Source of the DNA: JAKRSE01 sp943369295
GTDB taxonomy: Bacteria > Armatimonadota > Fimbriimonadia > Fimbriimonadales > Fimbriimonadaceae
Direction: 5' to 3'
Assembly: GCA_943369295.1 (NCBI GenBank)
Contig: CALRMU020000006.1
Coordinates: forward strand, 62,001 to 126,000
Length of the DNA stretch: 64,000 bases
Shown: one piece after another, positions 50,397-58,033 of the stretch
Layout: each line of letters opens with the position of its first letter
Position numbering within the stretch: position 1 is the first letter of the stretch
Translations under genes and position numbers: made by a program
The notes under the pieces: generated by a model
What the model saw: the letters and a program-made list of their open reading frames with translations, nothing else
Database searches by the model: none
Told to the model about the DNA's origin: nothing

Positions 50397-52979
50397 TTAT
50401 TCCCCAGCACTTGCCTTGGCTGCCGGGAATTGAGTCGAAAATCCTTTCTTTCCAACACTTCTGGGCGCCTCTGCCAGCCAGACTGCCCGATTGACAAGCA
50501 CCTTGTTCTGAGTGTCTAGCTCCTCCCAGTTCATTGCCATGCTGGCTTCGGCAAGCTTTTTGGCTTCGCCGGTCAGGGCGCTTGGATTGGGGTTCAGCTC
50601 ATCGAGAGGGATGTTGTTCTTCAGCACCGAGTAGGGGGCCAGATTGACTGCATCTCCTAAGGCATTGACCATTGGCTTTGCCGTTGCATCAAATCGGGTC
50701 ATGGGGGGGAATCCCAAAACTCGACCGATTGTTGCAGCAATTGTCGCGTGGTTGTAGAAGTCGCTGACCGTTGTGTTTGGCTTCGACCACGGCGAGATCA
50801 TGAAGAGGACGGATCTGTGACCATCCACATGATCCAGCCCCAGCTGGCTGTCATCTTGGGCGACGATGATGAGCATCTCTGGCCAAAAGCGGCTCTTTGT
50901 CAAGCCTTCAATAATCCGGCCAAGGGCCAAATCGTTGTCTGCGACGGCGGCTCGCGGAGTTGGCCAGCCTGCTCTGGTTCCTACGGTGTGATCGTTGGGA
51001 AGCAGCATCATGCTGAAGTTCGGCATGGCACCGCTCTTTTCCCACTCGGCGACATCTTTCAAAAAGACATCGGCCCGCCACTGGTCGCTGACATTGCTGG
51101 GGAAGCCGATGTAGCTGGGGTGAATAAGGGGCTTTAGGGCCGCTTGGCTGGTATCCGCCTTGATGACCACCTCGCCTTTGCCAGATTTGTAATCCTGCCA
51201 GCACCTGAGCCAATCGGGCGATTTTCCAGTTAGGGAATCAATGACCGAAGGCTTATCTACAAACTCACCGTAGACCTTAACGCTCTTTCCTGCCTGCTTG
51301 GCGTGAGTCCACAAAAAGCCAGAAGGTGAGAAAGCCAGGGGGTCTCCGCCATCATAGGGGTAGCTGCGGGTGGCAGCCGCATAGTTGTGCTCAATGTAAT
51401 CGTTGGCTATAGAGCTTGCCACCCACTGGTGACCATCGGCAGAGTTAGTTCCTGAGATGTAGAAGTTATCAAAGAGCCCGAATCTCCTGGCGAGAGCGTG
51501 GTGGTTTGGGGTCACATTCTCGGGGAACGTGGTGAGCGAAGGGTCGCCATTGCCTTCTTTCATGTCTCCCAAAGTCGAATCGTAGGTGAGATTTTCTTTG
51601 ATGATGTAGACAACGTGTTTGAAGTGGCTCGGCTCCCCGATTCTCTGGGGGATGGGCAGGGGAGCCCTGCCTTTCCTTGCGGCTGGTCGGGATGTCCAAT
51701 CGTTGTTTCTGGCTACCTGCCTTGTCATCGACCTGAGATCTTTGGTCAGGGTGAGGGGCAGGTTTTGAAAGGCTCCGACGTTATCGTGAACTCCAAACCC
51801 TGTCGTCTTGTTTGATGGCCTTGAGCCGATGCCTTTGCTGCAGGCAATGACCAAGCTCTCCTCGGCCCTTTCAAGGGCAAGTGGATACCAGGCAGTGGGA
51901 ATGTAGCCTGTCACTTTTGGCTTTTCGATCCCATCCAGCACTGCGACTGCGTTCGCTCCGCCCAGAGTCACATAGAGCTTATTGTTTTTATCATCGACCA
52001 CAACATCGGTGGGGATCTGGCCGAAAACGGCATCTTCTTTCGGAGCGATGCCGACTTTGAGAATCTGCTTTTTGGCTGCAACATCGACCAGGCTCAAAGT
52101 GTCCTCGTCGGCGTTAGCCACATAAAGAACCTTTGAATCTGGTCCGAATTCGAGGCCGGAGGGCTGCCTTCCGACATTGACGACGGTTGGCTCAGGGTTT
52201 GAGTTCTTGAGATTGATGAGGGTGATTGACCCCCCGAGGGCGGCATCCGTTCTGGGATCGATGCGGACCTGGGTGCCAGCGGAATCAGCCGAGGCGATCC
52301 CTGTCCCTGCGAAGGGTTCTCGTGAATTAGGGTCGAGCTGTTCCTTGCTCGGCTGAACAATGGCTCCGCCTCGGTTCGATGCCGCCAAAAAGGTGCCGTC
52401 GGCCGAGATCGCCAAGTGGTAGGGGCAGGCTTCGGTCGGCCAGGATCTTATAATCTCGCCGATTGGGCTGAGCTGGATGATTTTGTTTCGGATGCTGAGC
52501 GCAGCAAAGAGATTGCCTTGTGAGTCTGTCGCCAAGCCGACCGGCATGGGATTGCCTTTGGCACCGGCAGGTTCAACAGCCCATTCTGAGCTGGCTTTGA
52601 GCTCTTTCCCGTTCCAGGTGTAAACACCGATTTTTCCGTTACCGTGCGAGGCATAAACCCTGGCCCCACTAGGATCCCAAGCTAAACCGAGTGGCGCGGC
52701 CGATAGGTTGATCTGTCCCAAAGTCGCGCCTTGCAGGTCCGTGATCATCAATCGGCGGGTTGTGAGCAGGGCGATGGTTTTTCCGTCCGGCGAGAGGGCA
52801 ATGTCCTTTGGCCTTGTGCCTTCGGTCCTCACAGTGGTTCCCAAGAGCTTCAGCCTCTGGCCGGATGAGACCAGAAAGCTGCCATCCTGCTGTTCGCCAA
52901 GAGTGTTGATCGCCACCACGGCGGCTCCGCCCAAGGCAACAAGAGAAGCAAGAACGAACCACGACCGCATAAGTGACAT
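50397..52979 (-). CDS. YncE-type beta-propeller fused to alkaline phosphatase-like phosphoesterase
   Basis: 860 aa with a signal anchor (WFVLASLVALGGAAVVAI at 7-24). Residues about 40-400 are seven-bladed propeller repeats with SPDGKTIAL, 'ISADGTFLAASN' and 'LEFGPDSKVLYVANADEDTLSLVDV' patterns. Residues about 460-800 are a phosphoesterase domain with HVVYIIKENLTYDSTLGD (metal/nucleophile region), GTNSADGHQW, and 'LLPNDHT' and 'DDSQ' metal sites. This pairing is annotated in databases as bifunctional YncE/alkaline phosphatase; the reaction is unproven but phosphonate or phosphodiester cleavage is plausible. It is probably periplasmic and diverges from the antitoxin gene. Confidence 0.8.
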   Translation of the reverse strand: MSLMRSWFVLASLVALGGAAVVAINTLGEQQDGSFLVSSGQRLKLLGTTVRTEGTRPKDIALSPDGKTIALLTTRRLMITDLQGATLGQINLSAAPLGLAWDPSGARVYASHGNGKIGVYTWNGKELKASSEWAVEPAGAKGNPMPVGLATDSQGNLFAALSIRNKIIQLSPIGEIIRSWPTEACPYHLAISADGTFLAASNRGGAIVQPSKEQLDPNSREPFAGTGIASADSAGTQVRIDPRTDAALGGSITLINLKNSNPEPTVVNVGRQPSGLEFGPDSKVLYVANADEDTLSLVDVAAKKQILKVGIAPKEDAVFGQIPTDVVVDDKNNKLYVTLGGANAVAVLDGIEKPKVTGYIPTAWYPLALERAEESLVIACSKGIGSRPSNKTTGFGVHDNVGAFQNLPLTLTKDLRSMTRQVARNNDWTSRPAARKGRAPLPIPQRIGEPSHFKHVVYIIKENLTYDSTLGDMKEGNGDPSLTTFPENVTPNHHALARRFGLFDNFYISGTNSADGHQWVASSIANDYIEHNYAAATRSYPYDGGDPLAFSPSGFLWTHAKQAGKSVKVYGEFVDKPSVIDSLTGKSPDWLRCWQDYKSGKGEVVIKADTSQAALKPLIHPSYIGFPSNVSDQWRADVFLKDVAEWEKSGAMPNFSMMLLPNDHTVGTRAGWPTPRAAVADNDLALGRIIEGLTKSRFWPEMLIIVAQDDSQLGLDHVDGHRSVLFMISPWSKPNTTVSDFYNHATIAATIGRVLGFPPMTRFDATAKPMVNALGDAVNLAPYSVLKNNIPLDELNPNPSALTGEAKKLAEASMAMNWEELDTQNKVLVNRAVWLAEAPRSVGKKGFSTQFPAAKASAGE

Positions 52980-53040
52980 TCTAGCGGACCTTAAGATTGG
53001 CTTAACCAGGATTTTGACTTTAGACCAGTTTGGAACCTGT

Positions 53041-53065
53041 TTAGACTAGTCTGCGTCTAGTCTAA
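53041..53065 (+). promoter_or_regulatory. antitoxin operator, copy 1
   Basis: TTAGACTAG (53041-53049) and CTAGTCTAA (53057-53065) form a perfect 9-bp inverted repeat separated by TCTGCGT. The antitoxin GTG starts 3 nt later. An identical copy sits before the second antitoxin. Phd-type antitoxins bind such palindromes to repress their own operons. Confidence 0.75.
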
Positions 53066-53067
53066 TA

Positions 53068-53313
53068 GTGAAGACAGTCGGAGCCTACGAAGCCAAAACG
53101 CATCTCCCTGCCTTGCTGGAAGAAGTTTCCCAGGGGGCGACGATCATGATAACCAAGCACGGTCGGCCTGTGGCGATGCTGACTCCTGTGGGTGGTTCTG
53201 TCGCACGGATGACTCCAGGCGAGATCATGAAGGGGTTTGCTGAACTGAGAGCCAAGTACCGCACAGGAGGAATCCCGATCAAGGAATTGATTGACGAAGG
53301 CAGGAGACTTTAA
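53068..53313 (+). CDS. Phd/YefM-family antitoxin, copy 1
   Basis: 81 aa from GTG. The first 40 residues (MKTVGAYEAKTHLPALLEEV..., ...GRPVAMLTP) are identical to copy 2, and match the Phd/YefM DNA-binding N-domain. The C-terminal 41 residues (from VGGSVARMTPG) differ from copy 2 except for the shared last turn (ELIDEGR). In this family the C-terminus wraps the toxin, so the two copies should bind the same DNA but perhaps different toxins. No toxin gene lies between them. The protein may be an orphan that acts on the shared operators. Confidence 0.85.
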   Translation: MKTVGAYEAKTHLPALLEEVSQGATIMITKHGRPVAMLTPVGGSVARMTPGEIMKGFAELRAKYRTGGIPIKELIDEGRRL

Positions 53314-53324
53314 CAGGAACCAGT

Positions 53325-53349
53325 TTAGACTAGTCTGCGTCTAGTCTAA
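53325..53349 (+). promoter_or_regulatory. antitoxin operator, copy 2
   Basis: TTAGACTAG (53325-53333), spacer TCTGCGT, CTAGTCTAA (53341-53349), identical to copy 1 over the 25-bp core and 2 nt before the second antitoxin's ATG. It begins 12 nt after the first antitoxin's stop, so it may act as an internal promoter-operator. Confidence 0.75.
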
Positions 53350-53351
53350 AT

Positions 53352-53594
53352 ATGAAGACAGTCGGAGCTTACGAAGCCAAAACGCATCTTCCTGCTCTGC
53401 TGGAGGAGGTTTCCCAGGGGGCGACAATCATGATAACCAAGCACGGTCGGCCTGTGGCGATGCTGACTCCGATAGGGGCTGGGCCGCGAATGACGAAGGA
53501 GGAGGCTCTCGCAGGATTGAAGGAGTTAAGGACAAAGTACAGTTTGGGAGGGATTTCCGCAAAAGAGCTGATTGACGAAGGTCGGAAATACTAA
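53352..53594 (+). CDS. Phd/YefM-family antitoxin, copy 2
   Basis: 80 aa. N-terminal half identical to copy 1 (seven nucleotide differences over 40 codons, all silent), C-terminal half diverged (IGAGPRMTKEEALAGLKELRTKY...). The stop abuts the PIN toxin start directly (TAA 53592-53594, ATG 53595), so this is the cognate antitoxin that neutralises the toxin by blocking its active site. Both antitoxins end in ELIDEGR, a possible core toxin-contact. Confidence 0.9.
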   Translation: MKTVGAYEAKTHLPALLEEVSQGATIMITKHGRPVAMLTPIGAGPRMTKEEALAGLKELRTKYSLGGISAKELIDEGRKY

Positions 53595-54014
53595 ATGGAG
53601 ATCGTCGTTGATGCCTCGTTAACTCTGACTTGGTGCCTGTCGGATGAAAAGCATCCAGGGGCAGAACGAGTTTTGGAGGAAAGCTATAAGGCTTCGATGC
53701 ATGTTCCTCAGCACTGGGCTCTGGAAGTCTCGAATGGGTTGGTCATGGCCATGAAGCGAGGGCGAATCAGCGAGTCTGAGATTTATGAAGCCTTGGCCTT
53801 TCTGGCCGTTTTTGACTTCTTTCCTGATGCTTTTACTGCGAGTGCGGCGAAGTCGACCGAGCTCGCTCTGGCAATTCGCCACAGGCTCACCCTTTACGAT
53901 GCTGCCTACCTGGAGCTTGCTCTTCGACTCGGCCACCCCCTTGCCACCCTGGACCAAAAACTGGCCAAGGCGGCAGAAGAAGAGGGCGTTGAGGTTGTGA
54001 AGATCGAGAGCTGA
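53595..54014 (+). CDS. PIN-domain toxin (VapC-like)
   Basis: 139 aa. PIN catalytic acids are visible: Asp6 in VVDASLTL, Glu44 in ALEVSNG, Asp99 in TLYDAAYLELA, and Asp117 in ATLDQKLAKAA. VapC toxins cut initiator tRNA, other tRNAs or the rRNA sarcin-ricin loop with Mg2+. Pairing a PIN toxin with a Phd/YefM antitoxin (rather than AbrB or RHH) is a common arrangement. The gene immediately follows antitoxin 2 and ends 3 nt before the convergent phosphorylase stop. Confidence 0.9.
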   Translation: MEIVVDASLTLTWCLSDEKHPGAERVLEESYKASMHVPQHWALEVSNGLVMAMKRGRISESEIYEALAFLAVFDFFPDAFTASAAKSTELALAIRHRLTLYDAAYLELALRLGHPLATLDQKLAKAAEEEGVEVVKIES

Positions 54015-54017
54015 TTC

Positions 54018-56183
54018 TCAGTCCTCTGCACAGGGACCGTACATTTCTTCCCAATAATCTCGAATCATTCGGCTGGTTGAGAAGGAATAGATAGAAGTTG
54101 AAATGGCCCGCTTCATCACCTGAATCCACTCTCGTTTCATTCCGTCAGAGTCCTCTCTGAAGTACAGGGGCAGGACTTCTTTTTCCAAAGTCTTGTAGAG
54201 ATTTTTCGCATCCCTCTTATCCTGTTCCTTCACCGATTCAGCTTCGTCTCGGTCCCCGATGGCAAATCCGTTTCGCTTGGCCTTATCTTCCTCAAAGCCC
54301 TCATCCCACCAGCCATCGAGAATTGAGGCGTTGGGGATTCCGTTCATGGCTGCCTTCATGCCGCTGGTGCCGCTGGCTTCCAAGGGCCGCCTAGGGTTGT
54401 TGAGCCACAGGTCGACACCCTGAGTTAAAGCTTTGCCCAGCTCCATGTCGTAATCCTCGATGTAATGCACCTTGCCCCTGAAATCTGGACTCATAGTCTC
54501 GTTCCAGACCTGCTCAACTAGGCTTTGCCCACCTCGGTCAGCGGGGTGAGATTTGCCAGAGAAGACAATTTGAATCGAGTGCTTTCCGTCAAGCAGCTTG
54601 CCTGCCTTCTTTCGATTGGTGAGGATGAGCGAAGCCCTTTTGTAGGGGGCGAAGCGTCGGGCAAACCCGATCAGAAGGCCATCTTCTTCCATCCAGCCTG
54701 CAATCTCATCAAGAATCTCGGGGCCTTCTCCGTGCCTTGCGCGCTGCTCTCTCAGGCGCCTTTCCATCAAGGTCAGCAGAGCGCGCTTCTGCCGCATGTG
54801 GGCTTCCCACAGCTCATCGTCGCTCAGAGAGAGGGCTGCCGGCCACTCTGGTCGGCCCGTGGTGGATGAGTTGATTCCGAGGGGGTCGGGAGAGTTAAAG
54901 TCTGCACCAGAAGCCTCAAATAATCGCTTCATTTCTGGGCCAAGCCAAGTGGGCACGTGGGCTCCGTTGGTGACTCCGATAACCTCTCTCTTGGTTGTGC
55001 TTCGCCAGGTTTTGTCGGCGGTTCGACCATGCAGCAGACTAACTCCGTTCGCCATGCGGCTATGGCGCAGCGCGAAGGCGGTCATGTCGAAAACGTGATG
55101 GTTTTTATCAGCTCCAAGCCCAAGTTTTAACAGATCATCGATATCCAGGCTGGTGCCTTCGATGATAGGTTCAATCAGCCTGCGAGCCAGTTCTGAATCG
55201 AACATTTCGTTGCCTTCTGGCACCGGCGTGTGAATCGTAATCAGAGAGTTTTTGGCAGCTTTAGCGGAAGCTTCTTTAACACTTAAGCCATCAGACACAA
55301 ACTCACGAAGCCGTTCGATCAGCAGCAGTGCCGAGTGGCCTTCGTTCATGTGCCAGACGCTAGGGGAAACCTCAAGGGCACGAAGCGCTTTCACTCCCCC
55401 GACTCCAAGAATCGTCTCTTGGTGAAGCCTCATGCTGCGGCTGTTGCAGTAGAGCTGACTGGTAATCGCTTTATCCGCTTCAGAATTCTCATCGAGGTTC
55501 GTGTTGAGCAGGATCAGAGACATCCTCCCGACCTGCTGAAGCCAGACTCCTGCCTTGACCTCACGTCCAAACATGGGAATGGAGACAGTCAAGGGCTCCT
55601 CAGTGCCCGGCTTGCACAGCCTTAAGCAGCTGCAGTCCTCAGGGTCAAAGTGGCGGTAAAGGTGCTCCTGTCGGCCAGACCAATCCACCATCTGATGAAA
55701 GAATCCTCTGTGGTAGAAGAGCCCGATCGCGATGAAGGGAAGGCCAAGGTCAGAGGCTTCTTTGCAGTGGTCGCCGGCCAGAATTCCAAGCCCGCCTGCG
55801 TATTGGTTGAAGCCTTCGAAAAAGGCGTACTCGGCGCAGAAGTAAGCGATTGGCCCCTCGCTGACCCTTTCTTTGCCAGTAGCCGAAGCGGCAAACCAGG
55901 CTTTGTCAGCGCCAGCAAGGGCCTTATCCATCAAGGCTTCTGCTTCCTTCACCTTAGCCACAAAGGCTTTATCTTTCGCAAGCTCATCCAATCGGTGAGT
56001 CGCCCTCAGAATGCCAGCCGGGCCAACCTTCTTGGCCCAAAGCTCAGGCTCAATTTCGGCAAAGAGGTCCTGCACCTGGGGCTGCCAGGTCCACCAAAGG
56101 TTGGTGGCGAGCTTTTCCAGTGGCTTGAGCGCGGCTGGTAGAGTGACGCCAGAAAGAGGCAGAGTGGCAAATGAGGTCGTCAT
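54018..56183 (-). CDS. glgP: alpha-glucan phosphorylase (GT35, short form)
   Basis: 721 aa from ATG 56183. It releases glucose-1-phosphate from glycogen or maltodextrin using pyridoxal phosphate. Motifs: 'AYFCAEYAFFEGFNQYAGGLGILAGDH' near 110-137, HMNEGHSAL near 289, 'GVTNGAHVPTWL' near 409, 'GFARRFAPYKRA' near 510, and the PLP region EASGTSGMKAAMNG near 600-613 with the Schiff-base Lys. The shorter length and SGTSGMK wording place it with the Thermotoga-type family rather than E. coli GlgP. A GGAG ribosome site lies upstream, and an extended -10 at 56224-56232. Works with pullulanase (21 kb) in polyglucan use. Confidence 0.92.
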   Translation of the reverse strand: MTTSFATLPLSGVTLPAALKPLEKLATNLWWTWQPQVQDLFAEIEPELWAKKVGPAGILRATHRLDELAKDKAFVAKVKEAEALMDKALAGADKAWFAASATGKERVSEGPIAYFCAEYAFFEGFNQYAGGLGILAGDHCKEASDLGLPFIAIGLFYHRGFFHQMVDWSGRQEHLYRHFDPEDCSCLRLCKPGTEEPLTVSIPMFGREVKAGVWLQQVGRMSLILLNTNLDENSEADKAITSQLYCNSRSMRLHQETILGVGGVKALRALEVSPSVWHMNEGHSALLLIERLREFVSDGLSVKEASAKAAKNSLITIHTPVPEGNEMFDSELARRLIEPIIEGTSLDIDDLLKLGLGADKNHHVFDMTAFALRHSRMANGVSLLHGRTADKTWRSTTKREVIGVTNGAHVPTWLGPEMKRLFEASGADFNSPDPLGINSSTTGRPEWPAALSLSDDELWEAHMRQKRALLTLMERRLREQRARHGEGPEILDEIAGWMEEDGLLIGFARRFAPYKRASLILTNRKKAGKLLDGKHSIQIVFSGKSHPADRGGQSLVEQVWNETMSPDFRGKVHYIEDYDMELGKALTQGVDLWLNNPRRPLEASGTSGMKAAMNGIPNASILDGWWDEGFEEDKAKRNGFAIGDRDEAESVKEQDKRDAKNLYKTLEKEVLPLYFREDSDGMKREWIQVMKRAISTSIYSFSTSRMIRDYWEEMYGPCAED

Positions 56184-56223
56184 TGAGGGCTCCGTTGAGT
56201 TGAGAATACGAATTCTTAATCGC

Positions 56224-56232
56224 ATTATAGCA
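56224..56232 (-). promoter_or_regulatory. extended -10 promoter of glgP
   Basis: On the minus strand TGCTATAAT (56232 to 56224) is a perfect TATAAT with extended TGn, needing no -35. The leader is about 35 nt with a GGAG site. AGAAT-ACGA-ATTCT at 56203-56216, an inverted repeat just downstream of the start site, may be an operator. Confidence 0.65.
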
Positions 56233-56284
56233 GAGCCAATCTGCTCTTGGCTAAAGATGGCAAAGGTATCCTGAAGACAAGGCG

Positions 56285-56914
56285 ATGTCCAGCAAAATCC
56301 GCGAGCCCTTTAATGCCCTAAGCCACCTGGTGGCGGCGGTTTTGGTGCTGGCCGGAACCTCCGCTCTCATCTTCGCCGCATGGTCCCACCCCGCGGCCTG
56401 GGTCAGCTTTTTGGTTTTTGGGGCAGGAGCAATTTTTCTCTATGTTTCCAGTGCCGTTTATCACTGGACTCCCAAGGTGATTCCCGGCTTGCAGAAGCTG
56501 GACCACACTGCGATTTACGTGATGATCGCTGGCTGCTACACGCCGCTTTGTGTGCTTCTTCTCACCGGAGGAGTTGGCTGGTGGGTGCTGGCCGCACAGT
56601 GGGGATTAGCCATAACCGGGGTTGTGCTCACCCTCACCATGGAAAAGCCCCCGACCTGGGTGCGTTTGGTGCTCTACTTGGTGATGGGTTGGATGGCTCT
56701 GCCCTTTGCCAGCCAAGTGGTGGCGAAATCGGGCTGGGAAACTATGGCTTGGATGATCGCCGGTGGCCTTTTTTACACAGTTGGAGTGATTTTTTACGCT
56801 TCAAAACGCCCTAAGCTTTGGCCAGGAGTCTTTTCCAGCCACGAACTGTGGCACTGCTTTGTTATGGCTGGCACGGCCTGCCACTTTATGCTGATGGTCG
56901 CGATTCTAACCTGA
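56285..56914 (+). CDS. hemolysin III family membrane protein (YqfA-like)
   Basis: 209 aa, seven TM helices. Family marks: EPFNALSHLVAA at 7-18, AVYHWTP near 58, LDHTAIYVMIAGCYTP near 76-91, and SSHELWHCFVMAGTACHF near 183-200; the His and Asp residues align with the zinc site of PAQR-type proteins. Despite the name most members are not proven haemolysins. Its 3' end overlaps the convergent thiF-like gene by 9 nt. TATCCT lies 12 nt upstream of ATG. Confidence 0.85.
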   Translation: MSSKIREPFNALSHLVAAVLVLAGTSALIFAAWSHPAAWVSFLVFGAGAIFLYVSSAVYHWTPKVIPGLQKLDHTAIYVMIAGCYTPLCVLLLTGGVGWWVLAAQWGLAITGVVLTLTMEKPPTWVRLVLYLVMGWMALPFASQVVAKSGWETMAWMIAGGLFYTVGVIFYASKRPKLWPGVFSSHELWHCFVMAGTACHFMLMVAILT

Positions 56915-57631
56915 TCCGCAGATGGGGCAGGAAGGGTTTCGGCTGACCTTGATTCGTCTTTGGGTGCTGTGCAGCATGTCGCAGGTCTGCAGACTGCCTG
57001 GCCCGGAAGGGCCACGTCCGAGCAGGATTCTTAAGGCTTCCGCCGCCTGAATCGCCCCGACCCAACCCACAACTGGCCCCAAGACTCCTGCTTCGCTGCA
57101 GACGGCTGAGGCTGGGGAATCGGCAAAAACACATTCTCGGCAGGGCAGGCCTGGGGCAACAGTAAGAACCATGCCGGCCCAGCCAACGGCTCCGCCAAAG
57201 ATCACAGGCTTGCCGGATGCCACAGAGTAGGAATTCATTGCCAAGCGTGGTTGGATTTCATCCGTCCCGTCGATGATCAGGTCGACATTCTTAGCGATGA
57301 TGGCAATGTTTTCTTGGGTCAAGGCCAAAGGCAGAGCCTCTACTTCAATCTCTGGGTTCATTGCAGAAAGAGCCTGCTTTGCTGCCTTCGCCTTCTGCAC
57401 GCCCAAATCAGATGATGTATAGAGAAGCTGACGACCCAGATCGGGTTCATCCACAATTCCCGGATCCATAAGGATCATGCGTCCGACCCCGGCTCTAGCC
57501 AGCCACGGAGCAGAGGCACACCCCAAGCCTCCCAGCCCGACAACCAAAACGGATGATGATCCGAGGCGCTTTTGTCCAGCTTCACCCACCCCTTCTAGGT
57601 GTATTTGGCGCGAGTAACGACCGGGAAACAC
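56906..57631 (-). CDS. E1-like adenylyltransferase, ThiF/MoeB/HesA family
   Basis: 241 aa from GTG. ATP-binding GLGGLG at 32-37, Arg67 of the 'x-GRQ' arginine finger, DGTDE at 121-125, a zinc site formed by CREC (164,167) and CPIC (235,238), and Cys178 in CSEAGVLGP, where MoeB has its conserved CAEGGVLG. These enzymes adenylate the C-terminal Gly of small beta-grasp proteins (MoaD, ThiS, ubiquitin-like) to activate them. There is no rhodanese or other fused domain. The gene diverges across 39 bp from a protein ending in GG, making that protein a natural substrate. It could equally be the housekeeping MoeB or ThiF; the absence of moa or thi genes nearby favours the local partner. Confidence 0.85.
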   Translation of the reverse strand: MFPGRYSRQIHLEGVGEAGQKRLGSSSVLVVGLGGLGCASAPWLARAGVGRMILMDPGIVDEPDLGRQLLYTSSDLGVQKAKAAKQALSAMNPEIEVEALPLALTQENIAIIAKNVDLIIDGTDEIQPRLAMNSYSVASGKPVIFGGAVGWAGMVLTVAPGLPCRECVFADSPASAVCSEAGVLGPVVGWVGAIQAAEALRILLGRGPSGPGSLQTCDMLHSTQRRIKVSRNPSCPICGSG

Positions 57632-57670
57632 TAGGCGTATCTATACCCAGAAACAAGGTAAAAGAGCCGC
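57632..57670. promoter_or_regulatory. 39-bp divergent promoter region between E1-like and Ubl genes
   Basis: GTATCTATAC (57637-57646) is near-palindromic and gives -10 hexamers both ways: TATAGA on the minus strand (57645-57640), 8 nt before the thiF-like GTG, and TATCTA or CTATAC on the plus strand before the Ubl ATG. One RNA polymerase or regulator bound here would affect both genes, so they are probably co-regulated. Confidence 0.5.
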
Positions 57671-58033
57671 ATGAAAATATCAATCGTGGATGAGACGACT
57701 GCCGGGGTCAGGTCTGAGGGCAGGATTGTCGAGATTTTTGAGCCAAGAATCACGGTTCGAACCCTCATCGAAAGCAGGATTCTGTACGAGCTTGATTCGG
57801 AAAAAGAACGCAGACTGCAGATGAAGCAGGCCCATCACCCACTTAACATGGCCTCAGAGCCAAAGTCCACTAAGCCTAACGAACACTTTGTTCGTGCCTT
57901 TAAGGCTTTTGAAGCGGGCCAGCTTATTGTGCTGCTGCCGGGCGGACAGGCGGAAACTCTGGACCAGACTCTTACTTTGGACGAGGATGATGAGGTCACC
58001 TTTCTCCGGCTTGTTCCTTTGGTGGGTGGCTGA
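57671..58033 (+). CDS. ubiquitin-like beta-grasp protein with C-terminal Gly-Gly
   Basis: 120 aa. Predicted order: beta-hairpin (MKISIVDETTAG, then RIVEIFEP), the helix ITVRTLIESRILYEL (27-41) where ubiquitin-type folds have their main helix, a variable linker (43-70), a second helix (70-82), strands QLIVLLP (84-90) and EVTFLRLVPLVGG. The chain stops at Gly119-Gly120 with no extra residues, so the tail is ready for activation without a protease. From memory, small proteins with this DETTxG start and PLVGG end sit next to DUF4132 genes in other bacteria, especially actinobacteria; that needs a search. The stop overlaps the DUF4132 start (TGATG), and an E1-like gene diverges upstream. A linker insert makes it longer than MoaD or ThiS. 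Confidence 0.75.
   Translation: MKISIVDETTAGVRSEGRIVEIFEPRITVRTLIESRILYELDSEKERRLQMKQAHHPLNMASEPKSTKPNEHFVRAFKAFEAGQLIVLLPGGQAETLDQTLTLDEDDEVTFLRLVPLVGG

Noticed and set aside
57671..58033. Interpretation of the GG-ended protein as housekeeping MoaD or ThiS
   Set aside because: It is too long, lacks other moa or thi genes around it and is translationally coupled to DUF4132; not excluded formally.
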